Below are positions 1-6,467 of a DNA stretch of 64,000 bases, piece by piece (the first letter of the stretch is position 1; every line of letters begins with the position of its first letter). The position numbers and the translations under genes are program-made. Location of the stretch: positions 43,028 through 107,027 of the forward strand of contig CAYWNK010000002.1 in NCBI GenBank assembly GCA_964459495.1. Reading direction: 5' to 3'. This DNA comes from CAYWNK01 sp964459495 (GTDB lineage Bacteria > Planctomycetota > UBA1135 > GCA-002686595). The notes under the pieces were generated by a model, which saw nothing but the letters and a program-made list of their open reading frames with translations, had not been told where the DNA came from and did not search any database.

Positions 1-690
1 TCCGAACTGCAGCAAGGAGTCCGTTGGACCCGATGTCCGCCAACGCACCCTCATCGCTCCGGGTGCTGCAGACTGCAAGTAGGGCCCACGAACAAGGACG
101 TGGTGACCGAGTCCTTCGACGGCCAGGTCGAAGGAGAGATCGCTTCCCCGAGCAGAGTTCTGATGAACCTCCACGGCCAGTTGATTGGTGCCGATCGCGA
201 GGTCTCCGGCGTCCAAGGAGTGCACTTGGGGCGTGGACTCCTCAGCACCTTGGGACGAGCCGTCGGAGAGAGTCTCGCCCCGCACGTTGCCGCGCTGCAA
301 GCGATCCCGGGCGATCGCCTCGCCATTGAGGTAGACGACAGCGCCGTCATCGCGCAGGAGCTCCAAACGCAGGGCCAAGACTGGCGCGATTCCGTCGTAG
401 TCAAACTCCGTTCGAAACCAGGTAGTGATGTGCTTGTCTTCGGGATCAGGACCGAAGTCCACCGTCGTGGATTCATCCCCGTCGCCATACCCGAACTGCC
501 CCGGGCCGCTGTTCCAGGCAGAATCATCGAATCCGTCCAGGGTCCAGGTGATCCCCGGATAGACGCCGTTATCCAAGTAGCGCCAGGTGCTACCCGCGGG
601 CAAGAGCTCCTGGCTGGCCTGCCCATTCAGGGGTGAGAGCAAACATCCGGCGAGAACCAGAGCGAGCGGTGCGAGGCGGAACCTGTGCAT
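1..690 (-). CDS. Metallophosphoesterase / purple-acid-phosphatase-like lipoprotein, N-terminal part (runs off left edge)
   Basis: The minus frame is open from an ATG at 690 to base 1 with no stop, so at least 230 codons lie here and the gene continues outside the window. The protein starts with a lipoprotein signal (MHRFRLAPLALVLAGC), so it is probably anchored in the envelope. Residues about 30-195 read as a beta-rich carbohydrate-binding-like domain (GSTWRYLDNG, WNSGPGQFGYGDGDE, GAVVYLNGE). From R201 the text RGPYLQSAAPGAMRVRWRTS matches the Fn3-like N-terminal domain that precedes calcineurin-type metallophosphoesterase domains in purple acid phosphatases. The catalytic domain would lie outside the window, so the enzyme call is inference from this N-terminal signature. 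The neighbour at 781-1461 is on the same strand, 90 bases upstream. Confidence 0.7.
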   Translation of the reverse strand, partial: MHRFRLAPLALVLAGCLLSPLNGQASQELLPAGSTWRYLDNGVYPGITWTLDGFDDSAWNSGPGQFGYGDGDESTTVDFGPDPEDKHITTWFRTEFDYDGIAPVLALRLELLRDDGAVVYLNGEAIARDRLQRGNVRGETLSDGSSQGAEESTPQVHSLDAGDLAIGTNQLAVEVHQNSARGSDLSFDLAVEGLGHHVLVRGPYLQSAAPGAMRVRWRTSGPTDSLLQFG

Positions 691-780
691 AGAGTCATCC
701 GTAGGGCCAAGTGCGAGCGAGACCCTGACTCTACCCTCTTCCCTGGAAGCGATTGTCCGATTCCCGCCTCGGCACCGCTC

Positions 781-1461
781 TTAGCGCCCCCGGTTGTCCG
801 GTAGGTGGTACCGCGCGCCGCGTTCAAAAGGAGTCCAACGGGCGGCGGTCTTCCCCATCGCCTGCACCGCGCCATTCGACCAGGTGTTGCAGGTGCGCAA
901 GAGGGAGTAGCTGCCACGCCCTGCGAAGAATCGGTTGGGGGGAGTGTTCTCCCCCTGGTGGCCGGGATGATCGAGCAGTTTGGGGCGCTGATTCTCGTCT
1001 AGCTCAAAACCGGACCGAATGTACTCGACAAGCTCAGCGTAGTCCTCGGGCGTCAAACGCAGGAGGTGCACCTGGTCGTGCTCGCTGGGCCGACCGCTCC
1101 AGGTCGAAACATGCATTGCGGTGCGGGTGGGCCAGAACACCGCGCGCAGGGCAATACCGGCCGTGAGATCGTCCCACGTGGGCACGTCGAGGTAGAAGTT
1201 CCGCTCGCCCCAGCCGAAGGCGAGCATCGAGGACCGGGGCAGGCCAGCTTCTCCGGGCAACCAGGCGTGCCAGTCCTGCTCGGGTCGGCTGGCGGGGACC
1301 AACACGTCCACGTGCACGCCGTTCGAGACCAGATACACATCGATCGTGCCGTCGAGGGGGTCGGCCCCCGCGTTGACCGGTAGCCGCATCAGCAGCTCGG
1401 AGGCGGCTAGGTAGGTCCCCGCGAAGAGCAGCGCCGCGAGGAATGTCCTGCGCAGCCACAC
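781..1461 (-). CDS. DUF2459 (TIGR02117-like) membrane-anchored protein
   Basis: After an N-terminal membrane segment (FLAALLFAGTYLAASELL) the sequence has the features of the DUF2459 family: YLVSNGVHVDVLVPA, FGWGERNFYLDVPTWDD, a TAMHVSTWSGRP stretch and a C-terminal RTCNTWSNGAVQAMG. The cysteine and histidine in the last and first motifs suggest a papain-like or similar fold, but the family function is not established. The start is uncertain. The frame stays open up to a GTG at 1722, yet that longer version would cover the BlaI-type operator at 1642-1657 and adds a low-complexity Arg/Pro/Ala stretch. I therefore prefer the GTG at 1461, just before the membrane segment; a TTG at 1578 is another option. 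The divergent blaI-like gene suggests possible co-regulation from the shared spacer. Confidence 0.7.
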   Translation of the reverse strand: MWLRRTFLAALLFAGTYLAASELLMRLPVNAGADPLDGTIDVYLVSNGVHVDVLVPASRPEQDWHAWLPGEAGLPRSSMLAFGWGERNFYLDVPTWDDLTAGIALRAVFWPTRTAMHVSTWSGRPSEHDQVHLLRLTPEDYAELVEYIRSGFELDENQRPKLLDHPGHQGENTPPNRFFAGRGSYSLLRTCNTWSNGAVQAMGKTAARWTPFERGARYHLPDNRGR

Positions 1462-1641
1462 GAAGAGCCTGGCGCGCCGCGCCGGTCGGGCAGGCCGAAC
1501 CGGACGGTGCGCATCCGGATCCCCTTGGCCTGCCGCCTTGGGGTCAGCGCCCCCGTCCCAGATCGATTCATCTTCCAAAGCACTGTCAATTCTAGGCTTA
1601 GAGCATCCCTCAGGGAAATAGGCGATGTGGCCGACATATCT

Positions 1642-1671
1642 TACTACCCCGGTAGTATTACCAGAGTAGTC
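1642..1671. promoter_or_regulatory. BlaI/MecI-type operator (palindrome plus degenerate second site)
   Basis: Bases 1642-1657 read TACTACCCCGGTAGTA, two 7-base arms (TACTACC and GGTAGTA) around a CC centre. This resembles the TACTAC/GTAGTA dyads bound by BlaI, MecI and CopY-type winged-helix repressors. A weaker copy follows at 1657-1671 (ATTACCAGAGTAGTC). The site lies about 77 bases before the BlaI-family start at 1734 and inside the divergent spacer towards the DUF2459 gene, so autoregulation is the simple reading. The family match is from memory; binding is not shown. Confidence 0.65.
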
Positions 1672-1733
1672 AAGCGCCAAGGCCCTCCAGCCGGGAGGTC
1701 CTAGGCGTCCCTGCCCCAACACCCAACCCGCCC

Positions 1734-2123
1734 ATGAGTCCCACCCACCAGCTCGGCGATCTGCAGCTCGCCATCATGCGGATCCTGTGGACCCACGCCG
1801 AAGCCACCGTGGCCGAGGTACACGCCGCTCTCCAGGAGGACCGCGGCCTCGCGCTGACCACCATCGCGACCATGCTGTCGAAGATGGAAAAGAAGGGAGT
1901 GGTCACCCACCGCACGGAAGGGCGTCAGTTCGTCTACGCCCCCGCCGTCAGCGAGGAGGACGTGACCCGTTCCATGGTGTCGGAGTTCACCGAGCGCCTG
2001 TTCCGCGGAGACCCCACCGCCCTGGTCAGCCATCTGATCGAGGCCGGCGAGATCGACGCGAAGGAACTCGACAACATCCGCGCCCTGGTCGAGCGCAGCG
2101 CGCGCGAGGAGGGCTCGCGATGA
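1734..2123 (+). CDS. BlaI/MecI/CopY-family transcriptional repressor
   Basis: This 129-residue protein has the usual size and layout of BlaI-type repressors. A winged helix covers residues about 5-75, with LGDLQLAIMRILW opening it, LTTIATMLSKMEKKGVV as the recognition region and HRTEGRQFVYAPAVS as the wing. The C-terminal third (TRSMVSEFTERLFRGDPTAL) is the dimerisation part that sensor proteases cleave in BlaI and MecI. It starts at an ATG after a C-rich leader and overlaps the next gene by ATGA (2120-2123), an M56 peptidase, which is the classical repressor-sensor arrangement. It probably binds the palindrome at 1642-1657 and represses its own operon. The inducing signal cannot be read from the sequence; beta-lactam sensing is not implied. 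Confidence 0.9.
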   Translation: MSPTHQLGDLQLAIMRILWTHAEATVAEVHAALQEDRGLALTTIATMLSKMEKKGVVTHRTEGRQFVYAPAVSEEDVTRSMVSEFTERLFRGDPTALVSHLIEAGEIDAKELDNIRALVERSAREEGSR

Positions 2124-3823
2124 TCGATCAATTTCCCGTTGGCGGCGTGCTGGAGGTGCTCGGCACCTACCTCATGCACTCCACCTTGCTGCTCGGTCTC
2201 GCCTGGCTGGTGGCCGATCGCATCGCCGATCTGCGCGCACGCGAGTGGGTCTGGCGCGCGGCCCTGCTGGGCGGCCTTGCCACCACCGGCCTGCAGCTAG
2301 GACTAGGCGTCCATCCGCTCGCGGGGCAGCTGACCTGGGCCCCGGAGCCGGAGCTGCCCGTCGCAGTCGCGGAGGAGCAGACGAGCCCGCTGATCGCGCC
2401 GGCGGCCTCTCCCGTGGACGCCGCGCGGACCTCAGCGTTCGAAGCGAGCGCCACGCCCGCGGCAGCCACTCGGGCGGCCCTGTTCCAGAACCGTGCGCAG
2501 CGCATCAACGACCGCGAAGTCCAGCTCGAGGCCCAGCAGCCCGCCACGGTCGCCGCGCCCATGGCAGCCCAGCCCGGATCTCAAGTCCGGCTCACGGGTC
2601 AGCCTGCCGAACAACCCGCCGCCCCCCCGATCGCCTGGCGCCCCCTGGTACTCGGCGCCTGGATGTTCGGAGCGCTGGTCGTCGCGGCCAGCTTCCTGCT
2701 CGCCCTCGCGCGCCTGCGGCTGCACCTGGCGGGCCGCTACCGGGTGACCGGTGGTCCCTTGGTGCGGCACCTCAAAACCCTCAGCCCGCGCTTCCCCGTC
2801 GCGGCTCGCACGCGCCTGTTCTATTCCGATCGCCTGCTCGCCCCGATCGCGCACGGGCTGCTGCACCCCACCATCACGGTGCCGGTGCGGACCACCAGCG
2901 ACCTGCCCGCTGAGGAGCAGCTGGCGATGCTGGCCCACGAGCTCGGGCACCTCGAACGCAGGGATCCGGCGTGGCTCACGGTCGCTCGCCTGCTGGGGAT
3001 CGGGCTGTTTTTCCAGCCCCTGAATCGCCTCGCCCATCGCCGGCTGGGCAGCCTGGCCGAGTTCCAGTGCGACGCCGCCGCGCTGCGTGCGACCGGCGAC
3101 CGCGTAGCGCTCGCGCGCTGCCTGACCGAGGTCGCGGGCTGGGTAGTCGCCAGTCGGCGCCCGCTGCCCGCCTGCGGGATGGCTGATTCGACCTCGCCTC
3201 TGGCGGCGCGCGTAGTCCGCATCCTCGAAGCCGACAAGGACACGGCCCCACGTGCTCCATTGGGAACCGGCGCAGTGCTGGCGGCGTGCGTCGCCGGCGT
3301 CGCGTGGGCCGCACCCGGTATCGCTGCACCCGCCATCGAGGCCGGTGCAGCGGCAAGCACCCGCCCGACGATCGAAGAGTCGGCCAGGGCGGAGCCCTCG
3401 AACGCCGAAGAGCGGCGCGAAGCTCACACAGCGCTTGGCACTGCCCGGCGGCCGGATCGTCAACGACGCCTGGACAGCGTATCCCGCGCAGCGCAGGCGC
3501 CCAGTCGGAATGGACCAAGCTCCACCGCAAGACGAACCGCAGCCGCCCCCGCAGCGCTCCCCAATCCCCGGTCCGCCCGGCTCCAAGCCTTGGATCATGG
3601 TCTGAGCCTGCTCGTCCAAGAGCGCGATGCGCTCCTGTTCGACCTCGCTGCCACGATGGCCGAGCTCAACACCCTGCAGGCGCCGTCTGGGCTAACCGCC
3701 AAGGCGTCCGTGATCTCTTCTCAAGCCACCCAATTGGTGGTGGAAACCCAACGTCTGAAGTCCCTGGTCGCCGAGCTTCGTGCTCGTAGCGCGACCGCAG
3801 CCCGAGTCCCGCAAGGAAAGTGA
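2120..3823 (+). CDS. M56-family (BlaR1-like) membrane metallopeptidase
   Basis: The protein (567 residues from the ATG overlapping the blaI stop) carries the M56 zinc motif HELGH at residues 273-277 in LAMLAHELGHLERRDPAWL. A downstream acidic ligand candidate is E314 in LAEFQCDAAAL. Hydrophobic segments lie near residues 6-30, 40-60, 175-200 and 380-400, placing the protease loop in the cytoplasm where it could cut the BlaI partner. Unlike BlaR1 or MecR1 there is no C-terminal penicillin-binding domain with an SxxK motif. After the last membrane segment come about 160 polar residues ending in a coiled-coil-like stretch (LQALDHGLSLLVQERDALLF). The Ala/Pro-rich loop at about residues 75-170 is also variable. 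The stop lies 5 bases before the next gene, so all three genes are probably co-transcribed. Confidence 0.88.
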   Translation: MIDQFPVGGVLEVLGTYLMHSTLLLGLAWLVADRIADLRAREWVWRAALLGGLATTGLQLGLGVHPLAGQLTWAPEPELPVAVAEEQTSPLIAPAASPVDAARTSAFEASATPAAATRAALFQNRAQRINDREVQLEAQQPATVAAPMAAQPGSQVRLTGQPAEQPAAPPIAWRPLVLGAWMFGALVVAASFLLALARLRLHLAGRYRVTGGPLVRHLKTLSPRFPVAARTRLFYSDRLLAPIAHGLLHPTITVPVRTTSDLPAEEQLAMLAHELGHLERRDPAWLTVARLLGIGLFFQPLNRLAHRRLGSLAEFQCDAAALRATGDRVALARCLTEVAGWVVASRRPLPACGMADSTSPLAARVVRILEADKDTAPRAPLGTGAVLAACVAGVAWAAPGIAAPAIEAGAAASTRPTIEESARAEPSNAEERREAHTALGTARRPDRQRRLDSVSRAAQAPSRNGPSSTARRTAAAPAALPNPRSARLQALDHGLSLLVQERDALLFDLAATMAELNTLQAPSGLTAKASVISSQATQLVVETQRLKSLVAELRARSATAARVPQGK

Positions 3824-3828
3824 AACCG

Positions 3829-6264
3829 ATGAACACCCAACTGCTGTCCGTCCTCCTGGCGGCCGCTGCGGCCACCCCCGCAGCAGCGATCTGGAGCCAA
3901 GACGTTCCCACCCCGAATACCGCCCCCAAGGCCCATTCGGCTTCAAGCGCTGCTGTGCCCCTCAGCGTCCGCGAGCTGCCCACCGATGTGACGGCCGCTC
4001 GGCGCTACTTCCTCCTGTCGAGCTCTGAACAGGACGCCGAGCACGATCACAAGCAGGCTCAAGAGGAGCGCGCCCACGAGCAGGCCAAGCTGAATGCAAA
4101 CAAGCTCCACCAACGCGCGATGGAGCGCAGCGCTGAGGCCCACGAACGGGCTATGGAGCGCCACGTCGAGGCTCAAAAACGCGCCATCGAGCGCAGCGCC
4201 GAAGCCAAGGAGCGTGCCAGGAGCGCGCACGAGCAAGCCAATAGGGCGGCCGAACAAGCGCGTGAACGCGCCAAGGAATTGACCGATCGTCACCAGGGGC
4301 AAGCTGACCTACAGCCGGCCCATTCCAGCTATCGGCGCATCGAAGCCCAGGACCGCGCTAAGCAGCTCGCAGAACAGGCGCAGGAGCGCGCGAACAAGAT
4401 GGTCGAACGCACCGAGCGTCGCGTTCGGGAGCTGGAAGAGCGCATGGCCGCCATGGCCAAGGAGCGTTCCACGATGATGAAGCAGCTCAACAGCCAGATG
4501 GCCGAGCGCTCGGCAGAGATGGTCGCCAAGCTTGCCAAAGCTCAGGAGTCAGCACAGGAGCGCATTGCGCAGCTTTCCAAGGAGTTGGATTCACACCCGA
4601 ACATCCATGAGAAGTTGAAGCGGGCCGAAAAACGCCTCGCCGAAGTGCAGGGCAGAGTGCTGAAGGGGGAGAAGGACGGGCAGATCTTCGTCTTCGAAGC
4701 TGACGGCGAGTCCAAGGGCAAAGCGAAGGCGCCGCAGGCCAGGTCTATCCAAGTTGAGCATCCGCAAGCAAAGTCCCGCAGCAGCCGGTCGGTCTTCACC
4801 ACACCTGCACCCTCGACCCCCGGCCAGCCCCCCCGCGCCACGCAGTCCCACGGGGTCAAGATCCACACCGGCCACGGTCACGCCTCCACCGACGTGCACG
4901 CTAGCGGCCAGGGAGCCGGTGTCACCGTGATCGTTGAGAACGGCGACGTCCACATCCACACGGGCGGAAGTGCCGGCGTTCAACTACAGGGTGCTGCCAG
5001 CGTGCACAAGGTTGGCGACCTTCAGAACATCTTCATGGGCGATGGTGCCAACACCTGGATCGAGAAGAAGTCCGGCAGCGGGCAGGACAGCGCTCGCGGG
5101 CGCGTCCGCATCGAAAAGGACATGGATGCCTTCCTCAAGGCACACGGTGCACACGAAGAAGAGCACGAAGTCCATGAGGTCCACGAAGGACACGGTGAGC
5201 ACGAGTTGCATGAGGTGCACGAAGTCCGTCGCTTCCAGGAGAAGGCCAAGGGCAACGGCAAGAACTCCAGCAAGCGCAGGAGCTTCGTTTGGCGCACCGA
5301 TAGCGACAAGTTCGAAGACTCCGGTTTCGGCGATCTCGAGGAGCAGCTGGCAGAGATTGGCGAGCTGGACTTCGGGGATCTGCAGGTCGACTTTGACTTT
5401 GACCTCAGCGAGCTAGAGGACCTGGGCGACCTCGAAGACATCCTCGAGGAGATGGCCGAGGAGTTTGAGGACCTCGAGATCGAGTTCGAGGATGGTGAGC
5501 TGGATTTCGACCTCGACTTTGATTTCGACTTTGACGTGGATGTCGATGGCGACGGTGGTTCCTTCGAGGTCCGCTACGGTTGGTCCGGCGATGGCCCCAT
5601 GGAAGAGGCCCTGGTCGCCCTGCTGGGCGAAGCCCACGACGGCCTGACCACAATCGAGATGCTCGTGGAAGGGGACGAGTGCGATGATGAGGACTGCGAC
5701 GACGAGGATGACGAGGAGTGCGAGGACGACTGCTCGGACTGCGAGTGCTGCGGTGAGTGCGAGGAAGAAGAAGAAGAAGAAGAAGAAGAAGAGCACAACA
5801 GCGATGCTCACGGTGTTTCGAGCCTGAACGACTTCCTGCTTCACAGCGACAACCTTGCCAGCGTCGACCAGAGCCTCCCCGTGCAGCTGGAATTCACCCG
5901 GTCCCAGAACATGCCCGCTGGCCTGAACATCGCTCAGCAGCAGGGCAACGACGCTCTCCTCGAGGAGATCGCCACCCTGGTGCGCGAACTGACCCAGGAC
6001 GTCCGCGGCCTGCGCGGCGACCTCGGCGAGCTCCGCCGGGACATGGAGGGCCTGCCCAAGAAGGACGCCAAGGTCCAGGAACGGTATCCCCGAGTCAGCG
6101 AGGAAGCGCGGCAGAATCGCCCTCCGGTCTCGGTCGAGGCCTCGCGCCCAGGTCCGCGGACAAGGCGCGCCTCGGTCGCGCCGCGCCGCATCCCCGCGCC
6201 GCGCCGGAATGAAGCCCCTGCCCCTACTCCGGTGGCCGCGCCCCTGGAGAAGGGTCAGCACTAG
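3829..6264 (+). CDS. Exported coiled-coil protein with His-Glu, Asp-Phe and acidic-Cys low-complexity regions
   Basis: I do not recognise this 811-residue protein. The ATG at 3829 follows AGGAAAG at good spacing; a GTG at 3820 sits too close to that site. Residues 1-20 look like a Sec signal peptide (MNTQLLSVLLAAAAATPAAA). Residues about 65-285 are a long charged coiled coil rich in ERA/EQA/ERS heptads. Residues about 340-400 contain His/Gly text and a beta-like run (VTVIVENGDVHIHTGG). About 439-468 is a His-Glu segment (HEVHEVHEGHGEHELHEV). About 500-600 is a Leu/Asp/Phe acidic block (DFDLDFDFDFDVDVDGDG). Residues 618-644 hold eight cysteines among Asp/Glu, then an 11-Glu run encoded partly by (GAA)9. 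A final helix precedes a Pro/Arg-rich tail. Its place in a BlaI-M56 operon and its metal-friendly residues suggest envelope stress or metal binding, as inference only. Confidence 0.75.
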   Translation: MNTQLLSVLLAAAAATPAAAIWSQDVPTPNTAPKAHSASSAAVPLSVRELPTDVTAARRYFLLSSSEQDAEHDHKQAQEERAHEQAKLNANKLHQRAMERSAEAHERAMERHVEAQKRAIERSAEAKERARSAHEQANRAAEQARERAKELTDRHQGQADLQPAHSSYRRIEAQDRAKQLAEQAQERANKMVERTERRVRELEERMAAMAKERSTMMKQLNSQMAERSAEMVAKLAKAQESAQERIAQLSKELDSHPNIHEKLKRAEKRLAEVQGRVLKGEKDGQIFVFEADGESKGKAKAPQARSIQVEHPQAKSRSSRSVFTTPAPSTPGQPPRATQSHGVKIHTGHGHASTDVHASGQGAGVTVIVENGDVHIHTGGSAGVQLQGAASVHKVGDLQNIFMGDGANTWIEKKSGSGQDSARGRVRIEKDMDAFLKAHGAHEEEHEVHEVHEGHGEHELHEVHEVRRFQEKAKGNGKNSSKRRSFVWRTDSDKFEDSGFGDLEEQLAEIGELDFGDLQVDFDFDLSELEDLGDLEDILEEMAEEFEDLEIEFEDGELDFDLDFDFDFDVDVDGDGGSFEVRYGWSGDGPMEEALVALLGEAHDGLTTIEMLVEGDECDDEDCDDEDDEECEDDCSDCECCGECEEEEEEEEEEEHNSDAHGVSSLNDFLLHSDNLASVDQSLPVQLEFTRSQNMPAGLNIAQQQGNDALLEEIATLVRELTQDVRGLRGDLGELRRDMEGLPKKDAKVQERYPRVSEEARQNRPPVSVEASRPGPRTRRASVAPRRIPAPRRNEAPAPTPVAAPLEKGQH
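5764..5790 (+). repeat. (GAA)9 trinucleotide tract
   Basis: Nine in-frame GAA codons, flanked by GAG on both sides, encode the polyglutamate run that follows the cysteine cluster of the acidic protein. Pure trinucleotide tracts are prone to slippage, but changes in whole codons would only alter the run length. Confidence 0.9.
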
Positions 6265-6325
6265 GCCGGACCCGGCCCGGGCTGCCTCCGGCAACCTGAC
6301 CAGCCGCCACCACGGCCTGTTCGCG

Positions 6326-6361
6326 GGGCCCCGCTCTTCCCATCCGGGAAGACCGGGGCCC
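6326..6361 (+). terminator. Hairpin terminator after the BlaI-M56 operon
   Basis: A 16-base-pair stem with one C-C mismatch closes on an ATCC tetraloop: left arm 6326-6341 (GGGCCCCGCTCTTCCC) and right arm 6346-6361. It lies 61 bases after the acidic protein's stop and before the transketolase-like gene. No U-tract follows, so termination may not be of the simple intrinsic type. Confidence 0.65.
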
Positions 6362-6467
6362 TGCCCCTATTCCTGGGGCCCGGTTCCGCTCAAGGGGTCC
6401 ACGGCCAGCCCGCGGCGCGCTACTATCCGGGCTTCGACCTCCCCTAAGGACCGCCCAGAGCCGCCCG

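Noticed and set aside
100..636. 178-codon plus-strand ORF at the left edge
   Set aside because: The minus frame through the same bases has a lipobox and the RGPYLQ metallophosphoesterase-type signature and runs off the edge.
5413..6294. 293-codon minus-strand ORF with a poly-Phe run
   Set aside because: It is antisense to the (GAA)9 and acidic region; the poly-Phe is the complement of the Glu tract.
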